Assembly: GCA_964654415.1 (NCBI GenBank)
Contig: CAZZIP010000013.1
Coordinates: 1-64,000, forward strand
Origin: Methylohalobius sp964654415
Lineage (GTDB): Bacteria; Pseudomonadota; Gammaproteobacteria; Methylococcales; Methylothermaceae
DNA: 64,000 nucleotides
Direction of reading: 5' to 3'
Shown: piece by piece, positions 1-8,670 of the stretch
Layout: every line of letters begins with the position of its first letter
How positions within the stretch are numbered: the stretch's first letter is position 1
The notes under the pieces: model-generated
The model's input: only the letters and a program-made list of their open reading frames with translations
Told to the model about the DNA's origin: nothing
Databases searched by the model: none
Position numbers and translations under genes: made by a program

Positions 1-55
1 CCGCAGGAATGGGAGCTTGAGGGTTTTGGTGAGGGTGGCCATGAAAAAATTGATG

Positions 56-111
56 CTTTATCTTGCAACGCATTGCAAAATAAAGTGGCTTCCCCTGCCT
101 GAAGGCAGGGG
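56..111. repeat. Two adjacent hairpins (possible IS200/IS605-type end or terminator)
   Basis: Two inverted repeats lie back to back. Positions 56-68 and 73-85 pair over 13 bases with one mismatch around the loop CGCA. Positions 92-99 and 104-111 pair perfectly (CCCCTGCC and GGCAGGGG) around TGAA and are followed by CTTTA. Subterminal hairpins of the second kind are typical of IS200/IS605-family ends, but the same structure could end transcription of the TetR gene whose stop is at 133. No transposase is visible in the window next to it, so the assignment stays open. Confidence 0.45.
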
Positions 112-132
112 CTTTACGCCGCATTCGGGTAA

Positions 133-729
133 TCATGGCGGCGACAGCATCCGCCAGATCGCCGTCCAGGTGTCCAGCAAATACCAATTCAACGGCCTTT
201 CCAACGCGCCATCTAAGCGCATTTGCACCATCTGAACGATAGTGCCATAAAAGCACGCGCTGGCAACGGCCGGATCCATCCGTCGGATCTCACCGGCCTT
301 GATTCCTTCCTGCATGATCCAGGTGAGTTGCTGAAAGGGCTTGGCAAGGCTCAAAGGAGGACGGTCGCATAAAAACTCCTGGTGACGCACGCAAACCATG
401 AATCGCATGACTTCCGGCGCCTCCTCGGTCAATGCGAAGAATAACTCGGCGATTGCCCGTAAACGCTCGAAGGTATGGTTAGTCTTGGCCTTTATTTCTC
501 CGATAGAGTCACTCAGGTTCTGAAAGACATCCTGGAATAAGGCATCGACGATGGATTCCTTAGTTTTGAAATAATGATAAATCGTGCCCGTGCTGACGTC
601 GGCTTGCTTGCAAATATCAGCGATCGAGGTATTGAAATATCCTTTTTCAGTAACCAGCTTCAACGCAGCCTGCATAATTTCATCCCTGAGTTCCTGCTTG
701 CCCATGACTTGCGCGGCTACCGTTACCAT
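133..729 (-). CDS. TetR/AcrR family transcriptional regulator
   Basis: This 198-residue protein has the TetR layout: an N-terminal helix-turn-helix at about residues 15-60 (TSIADICKQADVSTGTIYHY, then FKTKESI) and a variable helical ligand-binding half. Such proteins are dimeric repressors released from DNA by a small ligand. The ATG at 729 is preceded by AGGA about ten bases upstream; an internal ATG at 705 lacks a ribosome site. It lies downstream of the R3H ATPase gene on the same strand after a 79-base gap, and no divergent target gene is present, so its regulon and ligand cannot be inferred. TetR family membership is firm. Confidence 0.9.
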   Translation of the reverse strand: MVTVAAQVMGKQELRDEIMQAALKLVTEKGYFNTSIADICKQADVSTGTIYHYFKTKESIVDALFQDVFQNLSDSIGEIKAKTNHTFERLRAIAELFFALTEEAPEVMRFMVCVRHQEFLCDRPPLSLAKPFQQLTWIMQEGIKAGEIRRMDPAVASACFYGTIVQMVQMRLDGALERPLNWYLLDTWTAIWRMLSPP

Positions 730-808
730 GTCTTATGGTTCCTATAGTGGATTTGGCCGCTATTTTATTCCTTTCAAAAGTCCTTGGGTATCCAGACCAG
801 GCGTTCTG

Positions 809-2383
809 CTATCTATGGGGGGATCCAGTTTCCCAATCGGGATAAATGACCAAATGCCGAAAAGGATCGCAGCCGACGCTTTCGGCTACCAGGTGGTAAC
901 GGTTGACGACGTGGTGTTGGAGCTTACGGATCTCGCGCGGCTGGGGCGCCAATTCCACCACCACTGATTCTTCCAATACCTTGCGCACCGCCGCCTCAGC
1001 CTCGCTCACCGCCGCGTCCACATCGCCAGCTGCGACCTCTTCAGGTTGACTGAAAATGTGACTGAGCAATCTGCGGATCTGGGCCGTAGTATTTTTTTTG
1101 ACGCAATGGAGCGGTAGGCCGTACGAATCGAGGATCCGGCGCAGGCGCACGTCGTCTGAGCGCGAGCGCAGCGCAAGCACCATATCGGCGCGTTCGGGGT
1201 TGGCCACGGTACGGGCATCGAAGCGAAAACTGCGGATCACGCGTTCTACCAAATCGCGGTTGATGGCATAAGGATAAATGCGGACCTCTCTTTTCAGTAC
1301 TTCAGGGAACAAAGGCTGATTGGTCGTCTCAGGCAAATCTCGGTCCACTTCGACTAATGTTTCACCCAAAGGAGTACGCCGCACTCCTCCTGGGTCCTCG
1401 CCCCTTAGGATGGCGTCCACTGCCACAGCGGTATCAAGATGGACGATCAGTTCGTCATGGCTTACCAATTCCACTACCTGTTCGAAGGTGGGTGGCGCTT
1501 TGCGTTCGCTGACGGTTTTCTGGGTGCCCCGGAAGCGCGCCTCCTCATCTCCTAAGGTGACCGTGTGCACTCCCCCGACCAAATCTGCAAGCGTCGGGTT
1601 CTGAACCAGATTCGCCAGCGTGTTGCCGTGGGCGGTGCCGATCAACTGCACGCCGCGCTCAGCGATGGTGCGGGCGGCCAAAGCTTCAGCTTCGGTGCCG
1701 ATCTCGTCGATGACGATCACTTCCGGCATGTGATTCTCCACCGCCTCGATCATCACCGCGTGCTGTTTATCGGGATGGGCTACCTGCATTCGGCGAGCGC
1801 TCCCAATAGCCGGATGGGGAATGTCTCCGTCGCCACCGATTTCATTGGAGGTATCGATCACGATCACCCGTTTGCCGAGATCATCTGCCAGAACCCGCGC
1901 CACCTCCCGCAGCTTGGTCGTCTTACCTACCCCGGGCCGTCCCAAGAGCAAGAGACTGCGACCGGATTCGATTAGGTCCCGGATCAGGTCGATGGTCCCG
2001 GTCACCGTTCGCCCCACCCTAAGGGTCAAACCGACGATCTCCCCTTTACGGTTGCGAATCGCCGAAATCCGATGCAAGGTACCTTCGATTCCAGCGCGAT
2101 TGTCAGCCCCGAACTCCCCGACCAGACTCACCACATGGCCAAGGTCAGCACGAGTCACCGGGGTTTCCCCCAGGGTGGTGGACCAATCGGCGTAGCGCGC
2201 CTGGGGCAGACGGCCCAGATCCATGACAATTTCTAACAAACCTTCTTGGGGAAGCTCGGCCAGTTTTTCCTGCAGTGGGCTAGGCAAGGTTTTCAAGAGC
2301 AACCGGAGATCGTCATTAGAAGCATAGATACTCATAGGTCTGGCAAACTGTGGTAGGGTTATGGCTTGCGATGCGGGATGCAT
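809..2383 (-). CDS. Ycf45/SpoIIIAA-like AAA ATPase with R3H domain
   Basis: The 524-residue protein carries a RecA/AAA-type ATPase core with a Walker A motif GRPGVGKTT (about 148-156) and a Walker B motif VIVIDEIG (about 222-229). An R3H-type single-stranded nucleic-acid-binding motif (R486 and H490 in RKLQHHVVNRYH) is near the C-terminus. This arrangement matches the Ycf45 family of cyanobacteria and plastids and resembles SpoIIIAA of sporulating Firmicutes. The cellular role is not established; nucleic-acid-dependent ATPase activity is inferred from the domains. No clear ribosome site precedes the ATG at 2383, and Met17 (2335) is an alternative. It is monocistronic or followed by the tetR-like gene, and diverges from hppA after 93 bases. 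Confidence 0.85.
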   Translation of the reverse strand: MHPASQAITLPQFARPMSIYASNDDLRLLLKTLPSPLQEKLAELPQEGLLEIVMDLGRLPQARYADWSTTLGETPVTRADLGHVVSLVGEFGADNRAGIEGTLHRISAIRNRKGEIVGLTLRVGRTVTGTIDLIRDLIESGRSLLLLGRPGVGKTTKLREVARVLADDLGKRVIVIDTSNEIGGDGDIPHPAIGSARRMQVAHPDKQHAVMIEAVENHMPEVIVIDEIGTEAEALAARTIAERGVQLIGTAHGNTLANLVQNPTLADLVGGVHTVTLGDEEARFRGTQKTVSERKAPPTFEQVVELVSHDELIVHLDTAVAVDAILRGEDPGGVRRTPLGETLVEVDRDLPETTNQPLFPEVLKREVRIYPYAINRDLVERVIRSFRFDARTVANPERADMVLALRSRSDDVRLRRILDSYGLPLHCVKKNTTAQIRRLLSHIFSQPEEVAAGDVDAAVSEAEAAVRKVLEESVVVELAPQPREIRKLQHHVVNRYHLVAESVGCDPFRHLVIYPDWETGSPHR

Positions 2384-2476
2384 TATTTCAAGGGTTCTGA
2401 GCTATGTAAATAGAATTGCCCCTAAGACGCCCCCCTACCCGCAGAGTTCAAACAAAAATCAACTCGGAGATGAAGC

Positions 2477-4507
2477 ATGTGGCCAGTTCAACTGTGCCTT
2501 TTAGCGGCTGGATTAGGTGTCGTCTATGCGCTTGGATGCGCCCTTTGGGTCTTGTGCCAACCGCGCGGGGGTAAGCTCTTGCAGCCCCCCTATCTGGCTA
2601 TTCGTGAAGGCGCCTCGGCTTTCCTTAGGGTTCAATATGGCACCATCACCGCGGTCGGTATAGCGGTGTTCTCGCTATTGTGGTCAACCCCCAAATTCGG
2701 CCCTACGACCGCCTTGGGATTTGCTTTGGGGGGAGCGTGTTCGGCGACCGCGGGTATCCTGGGCATGACCATTGCCGTGCAGGCTAATGTACGCACCGCC
2801 GCAGTTGCCCAAACTTGTTTGCCACGGGCGCTCAAGATTGCCTATCGGAGCGGGTCAGTCACCGGGTTTTTGGTCGGCAGCCTAGCGCTTGCAGCAGTGA
2901 CCGGTTTTTATCTGTACTTGCGCACTGGCCCGGAACCGGAAAATCTGACCCCGTTGGCGGGGCTGGGATTCGGTGCTTCCCTGGTCAGCATCTTCGGTCG
3001 CCTGGGCGGCGGGATTTTCACCAAAGCGGCGGACGTCGGAGCAGACCTTGCCGGCAAGGTGGAACAAGGTATTTCTGAGGACGATCCGAAAAATCCTGCA
3101 GTTATCGCTGATAACGTCGGCGACAACGTGGGAGACTGTGCCGGGATGGCGGCAGACGTGTTCGAGAGTTATGCCGTAAGCCTTGCGGCAACCGTTCTGG
3201 TAGCCTCCGGACTGAGCTCAGAAGCTGTTTTTCAGTACTATCCCCTGGGTCTGGGTGGGGCGGCCCTGCTCGCCCAGTTGCTCGGAGGACAATTTCTCTG
3301 GTTGCCCAAAAACGCTAGTGTGGGGTTCGCCCTGCTGCGAGCAGTGACCATTAGCATTTTGTTTACGGCATTCAGCTACTATTGGATCGGAGAACAGTTA
3401 CTGCAGAATTACCCAGAGTTGAAAGATGCGTTGTTTTTTGCCGCCTTGATAGGCTTGGGGGTGGGATTGGGACTGGTCGTCAATACCGCCTATTTCACTG
3501 GTACCCGCTTCAAGCCGGTGCAACGCATCGCCGCTGCCTCTTGTCAGGGGCACGCCACCAATCTCATCACTGGACTTGCGGTAGGCATGAAATCCACGGC
3601 TTTCCCTACCCTTTTGGTAGCTGCAGGAGTTATCTCCGCCTACCAACTGGCCGGAATATACGGGATCGCGGTCGCTACCACCGCTTTGCTGACCCTGACT
3701 CCCATCGTCACCGCCATCGACGCCTATGGGCCGGTGGTCGACAATGCCGCCGGCTTGGTCGAAATGGCAAACCTACCGGAAACGGTCCGGATGGGCACCG
3801 ATGCCCTCGATGCCGCCGGCAACACCACCAAGGCCTTGACCAAGGCCTTCACCATCGGGGCCGCCGGGCTTGCTGCATTGACCCTGTTTGTGGCCTATAA
3901 GCTGGAATTTGGAGCGCGCGCTGCAGACTTGAGTTTCTCTCTGGATGATCCCTACGTCGTGGCGGGACTCTTTTACGGCGCCCTGCTACCTTTCGTATTC
4001 AGCGGTATGGCCCTGGATGCGGTAGGGAAAGCGGCTGCTCAAATCGTGGACGAAGTTCGGCGTCAGTTTCGGAGCAATCCTGCTATCCTGGCAGGGAGAG
4101 CCAAGCCGGATTATGCCCAGGCAGTTGCCATGCTCACCCGCGCTGCGATCTTGGGGATGCTCGCTCCAGGCATCCTGCCCATTTTGGCACCTGTGGTAGC
4201 CGCCTGCGCGGCACCGTGGTTTCCGCCTGGAAGCATGGCGCTCCTGGTCGGGGGCATGCTGATCGGGTCGATCACCACTGGGCTGATCCTGGCGCTGTCC
4301 ATGGGAACCGGCGGCGGCGCTTGGGACAATGCCAAAAAATACATCGAAGCCGGCCACTTTGGCGGTAAAGGCTCACTGGCCCACCACGCAGCAGTCACTG
4401 GCGACACCGTCGGCGACCCTTATAAGGACACTGCAGGTCCTGCCATCAACATCATGAGCAAAGCGCTGAGTCTGGCGGCGATACTGTTGGCGCCATTTTT
4501 ACTATAA
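2477..4507 (+). CDS. hppA: Membrane-bound proton-translocating pyrophosphatase, K+-independent type
   Basis: This is a 676-residue polytopic inner-membrane pump that couples pyrophosphate hydrolysis to H+ export. The substrate-binding loops are intact: DVGADLAGKVEQG (about 187-199), the acidic DNVGDNVGDCAGMAADVFE segment (about 212-230), and the C-terminal GDTVGDPYKDTAGPA motif. The discriminating segment reads GNTTKALTK (about 448-456). Lysine after GNTT and threonine three residues later are the pattern of potassium-independent H+ pumps. Length agrees with the family. The ribosome site CTCGGAG precedes the ATG. Its last six bases overlap the convergent DUF1631 gene. It probably recovers energy from biosynthetic pyrophosphate. 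Confidence 0.95.
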   Translation: MWPVQLCLLAAGLGVVYALGCALWVLCQPRGGKLLQPPYLAIREGASAFLRVQYGTITAVGIAVFSLLWSTPKFGPTTALGFALGGACSATAGILGMTIAVQANVRTAAVAQTCLPRALKIAYRSGSVTGFLVGSLALAAVTGFYLYLRTGPEPENLTPLAGLGFGASLVSIFGRLGGGIFTKAADVGADLAGKVEQGISEDDPKNPAVIADNVGDNVGDCAGMAADVFESYAVSLAATVLVASGLSSEAVFQYYPLGLGGAALLAQLLGGQFLWLPKNASVGFALLRAVTISILFTAFSYYWIGEQLLQNYPELKDALFFAALIGLGVGLGLVVNTAYFTGTRFKPVQRIAAASCQGHATNLITGLAVGMKSTAFPTLLVAAGVISAYQLAGIYGIAVATTALLTLTPIVTAIDAYGPVVDNAAGLVEMANLPETVRMGTDALDAAGNTTKALTKAFTIGAAGLAALTLFVAYKLEFGARAADLSFSLDDPYVVAGLFYGALLPFVFSGMALDAVGKAAAQIVDEVRRQFRSNPAILAGRAKPDYAQAVAMLTRAAILGMLAPGILPILAPVVAACAAPWFPPGSMALLVGGMLIGSITTGLILALSMGTGGGAWDNAKKYIEAGHFGGKGSLAHHAAVTGDTVGDPYKDTAGPAINIMSKALSLAAILLAPFLL

Positions 4508-6784
4508 TGCCGGTGAAGCCTGGAAATCGCCATTCTCGGCTTGCTTTGCCGGATGCTTGAGCGCATTCATCATTGCCGTCAGGGCGCGGTCCATCAGCGG
4601 GATTTTGCCTTCGATGACTTTGGCGTGGCCGCGGCGAAATTCCGCCGCCAGTCCCGGTAGTGTGTACTCGGCCACTTTCATCCCGCGGCGGTTAACGAAT
4701 ATCCTGATCCCGGTCACCTTACTGATCCAGGATAGTTTGACTCGCGTGGTTTTGCCTTGGGAATCCGTCAGCTCGAGCCAATCACCGACTTCAAGACGCC
4801 TGGCTTGAGCTAGGAACTCATCTTCCTCTTCAGGTTTTACCGTCGTTGCCAGGACGATTTCCTCTTCGATATCCTCTTCCCGAATCTCAACCAAGTCGGA
4901 AACTGAGACTTCATCCACTTCTGGTAAATTGGCGGAAATCGCCTCAAGCTCCCGCTCAATGCGAGGATCTCGCTGATGGGAGCACAGTAGCGCCTGATGG
5001 ACGGATTCCAGCTCTTTGAAAACCAGAGCGATCTGTTTCGGATCCAGGGAGATCGCTTCCAGCTCCTGACGCAATGCCCGCATGACTCCCGGAATCCTCT
5101 GCTCTATGCGCCTTAGCTCGCTATTATCCTTTGGAGGAGTCAGGGTTCGCAGTAAGGTATCGGTCAACGCTAACTTCGCTTGCCAAGCATCGGGAGCTTT
5201 GTCTTGGCGGAGACAGGCCAAAAGCAATACGTCTTTCCAGGTGGTAGTAAAAAAGTGTTTGAGGCGAGGAGTAAGCTGTCGTCCATGCAGGCGTGCGGCG
5301 AGTTCTTCGGCCACTTGCTTCTTCGCCAAAAGCAGATGCTCCTTGCTCTGAGTGGCCTGGCGGGTGCGTTCTTCCAAGCGCTGGCTGCGTTGTCCTTCTT
5401 GCTCTAGGAACTGGGTAAATTCCTGAAGCAAGTCTTCGAACAGGCCAACGTTCTGGTCAAACTCATGCAGAATGCGTTCTACCGTGGCGCTGATTTTATG
5501 GAATACCGGATTCTGTTCCAACGCCTCATCCCCAGACAGGCCGATGCCTGCGTGGGCCAATTGGTTCAAAAGCAATCGGGCCGGATGGGATTTTTTGGAA
5601 AAGAACGACTTGTCCAGAATCGCCACCTTGATGATGGGGATCTGCAGGCGCCCTATCAAAGCCTTGAGAGGAGTTGGCAGTCCCCGGTCCTCGAGGATGA
5701 AGTCGAAGATCATCCCGATCATGTCGATGATGTCCTCGTCCATTTGCGTCAGCGCCCGTTTGCCTCCGCTTTCTTCGCACAGGCGACCCACCAGCATCAG
5801 TTTGAGATTTGCCTCCTCCCCGCTTCGCAAGGCCTCGGTCAATTTGGCTGAAAATTCTGGATCTTGAAAGGCAGAAAGCGCCGCCAGCACCTCTTGGGTA
5901 TCGCTGACCACCACTCCCGGCTCGCGGGAGCTAGCCGCAAGCGAAGGCAAGCCTACCTGAACCCGCCAGGCAGCGAGCAGCGAGTGCATGGCCTGAAGCG
6001 CCTGAACATAAGCAGCCTGATCCGAGATCACATTCTGCCCTTCGCCATCCTCTCCAGCCGAGCGACCGCAAACTTTGGCTTTGTTTCTGGGCTTCCTGGG
6101 AATTTCCGGAAGGATGCCACCCTTGGCCAGGATCTCATTGAGGCTGTCGTAGACCTCCCCCAGCTCACCGATGACATAACGCTCGTAGAGCTTGAACAGA
6201 ATCAATCTGACCTTCAATTCCAGGGTCAAAGGTCGCAGTACCTCGGCAAACACCCGCCCTAGCCGATGAGGACCGAGGGGATTTGCCTCATCATTTATCT
6301 CCTCCACTCCAAGCAGTTTGGCGAATCGCTTGCCCAAGGCATATAGATCCTTGTAGTGAAGATTATTGCCCTTGCTGATCAAGGTTGAAACTGCCAAGTC
6401 CTCTTCCAGGGCCTCGTTATCCACCAGAGAAAAATCGTCCTCGTTCAAGCGCTTGGAATCCGCCTTGACAGAGGCTGGTTTGGGAGACAAGCTCCAGAAG
6501 TCGTCGTATCCTCTGAGCACCGCCTGGAGATAGCCCCGTTCGATGTTGTCTCGCTCTCGGCGCAGATACCGCATCGCTTCGAAGTACAATTCCTGCAGAG
6601 TGTGGCTCGTGGCTTTGTCGGACAGGGTAAACAGCTCATCGTCCACTTTCTCGAAAAAGCGAATCAGAATGGACTTAAATTCCTTTTGGAATAGGGAACG
6701 GCATTCGGCGACTAGAGGATTGAGCTTGGTATTCTGCGACCTGGTGGCAGCACTGAAGTCGATGATTTTCTTTTCAGGAATCAT
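4502..6784 (-). CDS. DUF1631 family protein
   Basis: This 760-residue soluble protein belongs to DUF1631, a family once misannotated as thymidine phosphorylase. Function is unknown. The sequence is mostly alpha-helical with long charged stretches, including a Glu-rich segment (EIREEDIEEEI) before a small beta-rich C-terminal part (about 660-720; VGDWLELTDSQGKTTRVKLS) that resembles a PilZ-like barrel. The ATG at 6784 is chosen over an upstream one at 6820 because GGAGAG lies six bases before it. The stop overlaps the 3' end of hppA by six bases in convergent orientation. Confidence 0.8.
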   Translation of the reverse strand: MIPEKKIIDFSAATRSQNTKLNPLVAECRSLFQKEFKSILIRFFEKVDDELFTLSDKATSHTLQELYFEAMRYLRRERDNIERGYLQAVLRGYDDFWSLSPKPASVKADSKRLNEDDFSLVDNEALEEDLAVSTLISKGNNLHYKDLYALGKRFAKLLGVEEINDEANPLGPHRLGRVFAEVLRPLTLELKVRLILFKLYERYVIGELGEVYDSLNEILAKGGILPEIPRKPRNKAKVCGRSAGEDGEGQNVISDQAAYVQALQAMHSLLAAWRVQVGLPSLAASSREPGVVVSDTQEVLAALSAFQDPEFSAKLTEALRSGEEANLKLMLVGRLCEESGGKRALTQMDEDIIDMIGMIFDFILEDRGLPTPLKALIGRLQIPIIKVAILDKSFFSKKSHPARLLLNQLAHAGIGLSGDEALEQNPVFHKISATVERILHEFDQNVGLFEDLLQEFTQFLEQEGQRSQRLEERTRQATQSKEHLLLAKKQVAEELAARLHGRQLTPRLKHFFTTTWKDVLLLACLRQDKAPDAWQAKLALTDTLLRTLTPPKDNSELRRIEQRIPGVMRALRQELEAISLDPKQIALVFKELESVHQALLCSHQRDPRIERELEAISANLPEVDEVSVSDLVEIREEDIEEEIVLATTVKPEEEDEFLAQARRLEVGDWLELTDSQGKTTRVKLSWISKVTGIRIFVNRRGMKVAEYTLPGLAAEFRRGHAKVIEGKIPLMDRALTAMMNALKHPAKQAENGDFQASPAL

Positions 6785-6934
6785 GACGCACTCTCCAGGA
6801 AATGACCGGTTAAACACCAACGCATACTTGTCATTGTCGTGATCGCAGCTTTGGACTTAAGCTTAATCGCGCTACCATGGAGAAGCCGTGACCTAAATCC
6901 CAAAACGACAAACCGAGCGTAAATTTCTGACACA

Positions 6935-7492
6935 ATGAGAAAAAAACTGACCATTCAGGGCGGCTGGTTGGAACTGGTGAGAAAAGTCCCAAGCCCCAAT
7001 CAGGATCTGCGCCCGACCGGGGAAATATCTCTGCTAGTGATCCACAGTATTAGCCTGCCTCCCGGCGAATTTGGCGACAGATACATCGACCAGCTATTCA
7101 CCAACCAGCTGGACCCCAAAGCGCACCCCTTTTTCGCTGAGATAGCCGGACTTAAGGTGTCGGCTCACCTTCTCATCGACCGCCGGGGAGATTTAACGCA
7201 GTACGTCCCTTTCCACCGCCGCGCCTGGCACGCGGGAATCTCTTGCTTTCAAGGAAGGGAAAGATGCAACGACTTTTCCATCGGCATCGAATTGGAAGGT
7301 ACCGAGACCCTCCCTTTTGCTGATGCCCAGTACGCCACACTGGCTGAAGTTATAAGTCTCTTGCTCACCACCTATCCAGAGCTGTCCTCAGAGCGCATTG
7401 TCGGCCACTGCGACATCGCCCCGGGGCGCAAAACTGACCCAGGGCAAAGTTTCGACTGGCAGCGGCTATACCGGCTCTTAAGTCTTATCTAG
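6935..7492 (+). CDS. ampD: 1,6-anhydro-N-acetylmuramyl-L-alanine amidase AmpD
   Basis: This is a cytoplasmic zinc amidase of peptidoglycan recycling. It cleaves the stem peptide from 1,6-anhydroMurNAc peptides and so limits the inducer of AmpC beta-lactamase where AmpR exists. The 185-residue length is normal. Zinc-ligand motifs are visible: LVIHSISLPP near residue 30 and GHCDIAPGRKTDPG near the C-terminus, where His and Asp complete the site. There is no signal peptide, as expected. It stands alone on the plus strand and its 3' end overlaps the next convergent gene by 15 bases. Confidence 0.93.
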   Translation: MRKKLTIQGGWLELVRKVPSPNQDLRPTGEISLLVIHSISLPPGEFGDRYIDQLFTNQLDPKAHPFFAEIAGLKVSAHLLIDRRGDLTQYVPFHRRAWHAGISCFQGRERCNDFSIGIELEGTETLPFADAQYATLAEVISLLLTTYPELSSERIVGHCDIAPGRKTDPGQSFDWQRLYRLLSLI

Positions 7493-8161
7493 CGGCACTT
7501 CCAACAATTCCGGCCGACTGGCTTGCTGTTCGCCGTCGATCTCGACCACGTAATCGAAATTACCTTCTCCTAGTCGCTCGGTGAGCTTATTTAGGACGTA
7601 GCGAACGGTCTTCATGTCGTCGTGGGGCCCTTGGATGTAACAGGGTCTACCTTCACGACCGTAGACGTAATCGATCTCACAGCGGGAGGGGTCAGCGGCA
7701 CCGAACAGCTTTTCCGCCCGCCAGTAATCCTCGGCCGGGTCAAAACCGAGCGATTTGGCATAGGCCACTGCCCCATGCAAGAGTTTGCGGGCACAGCCCG
7801 GATCGACCGGGCTAAGACCTTGGTCCCCATGGGTTTTGGCGAGCATCGGCTTAAACTTGCCCATATAATCCGCCTTACGCATGACGGTGAAGAACGCTTC
7901 TTTGACTCCCAAGCAATAGACGTCCACTACGAAAGCACTGACCGCCACCTCCGCATAAGGGGTCTCGCGCGTCAGGAGCACGCTGCCTATGCCGACTTTA
8001 TGGATGCTCTGGCCCAGTAGGCAATCGAGCACCGGATACTCGAGGTATTTTTCAACCCGCAGCCCCCGAGCTTGCCCTTTGCCTCTCTCCGCTATTTTTT
8101 GCTTGCGCTTTTGTAACTTGCGCTGTAGTTGTTTTTGTCGTTTCCTCGCGTCAACCACCAT
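7478..8161 (-). CDS. Conserved-looking protein of unknown function with basic N-terminus
   Basis: I do not recognise this 227-residue protein. Its first 30 residues are strongly basic and probably helical (KRQKQLQRKLQKRKQKIAER), which could bind nucleic acid or a ribosome. The rest is a mixed alpha/beta domain containing VDVYCLGVKEAFF and a conserved-looking YGREGRPCYIQGPHDD segment, with no membrane helices or signal peptide. The ATG at 8161 has AAGGGAG four bases upstream. An in-frame GTG at 8206 would overlap the end of lspA and is less likely. It is the last gene of the murJ–lspA string and may be co-transcribed with it. Confidence 0.7.
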   Translation of the reverse strand: MVVDARKRQKQLQRKLQKRKQKIAERGKGQARGLRVEKYLEYPVLDCLLGQSIHKVGIGSVLLTRETPYAEVAVSAFVVDVYCLGVKEAFFTVMRKADYMGKFKPMLAKTHGDQGLSPVDPGCARKLLHGAVAYAKSLGFDPAEDYWRAEKLFGAADPSRCEIDYVYGREGRPCYIQGPHDDMKTVRYVLNKLTERLGEGNFDYVVEIDGEQQASRPELLEVPLDKT

Positions 8162-8181
8162 GGTACTCCCTTTGAGGGTTT

Positions 8182-8652
8182 TTAAGCCCGTCGCCAACTG
8201 AGCCACAACAGCAGCGTCACCCCCAAAGTGATCGCTGCATCGGCCAGGTTGAAAGCCGGCCAGTGCCAGTGTTGATAATAGACGTCCAAAAAGTCGATCA
8301 CGTAGCCAAATCGCGCCCGGTCGATGAAATTCCCGATCGCCCCGCCTAAAATCAAAGAAAGCCCAGTTCCTTCCAGTACTTTTTCATCGTCTAGCCGCCA
8401 CAACCAAACCAAAATAGCGTAACCTGCCGCCACCGCCAACCCTAGAAAAAGCCACCGCTGCCAGCCACCGGCCTCAGCCAAAAAGCTAAACGCGGCCCCC
8501 GGGTTGCGCACATGGGTCAGGCGGAAAAACGGCAGGACATCGACACTCTCATGCAAGCGCAGCCTAGCTACCACCCACCTCTTGGTAAGTTGATCTAGGA
8601 CCACCACGACCGCGGCCAAACCCAGCCATCGAATCTTATACCAACTGATCAC
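8182..8652 (-). CDS. lspA: Lipoprotein signal peptidase (signal peptidase II)
   Basis: LspA is an inner-membrane aspartyl protease that removes signal peptides from diacylglyceryl-modified prolipoproteins. The 156-residue sequence has four hydrophobic helices. The catalytic motifs are NFIDRARFGYVIDF and FNLADAAI, which carry the two active-site aspartates, and the conserved NPGAAFSF follows the first periplasmic segment. It follows ileS by 18 bases in the classical ribF–ileS–lspA order. Likely clients encoded here include LptE. Confidence 0.95.
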   Translation of the reverse strand: MISWYKIRWLGLAAVVVVLDQLTKRWVVARLRLHESVDVLPFFRLTHVRNPGAAFSFLAEAGGWQRWLFLGLAVAAGYAILVWLWRLDDEKVLEGTGLSLILGGAIGNFIDRARFGYVIDFLDVYYQHWHWPAFNLADAAITLGVTLLLWLSWRRA

Positions 8653-8670
8653 CGACTTCCTCTTAAGCCT

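Noticed and set aside
1..235. 72-residue plus-strand reading frame at the left edge
   Set aside because: It crosses two hairpins and the tetR 3' end, with no recognisable protein features.
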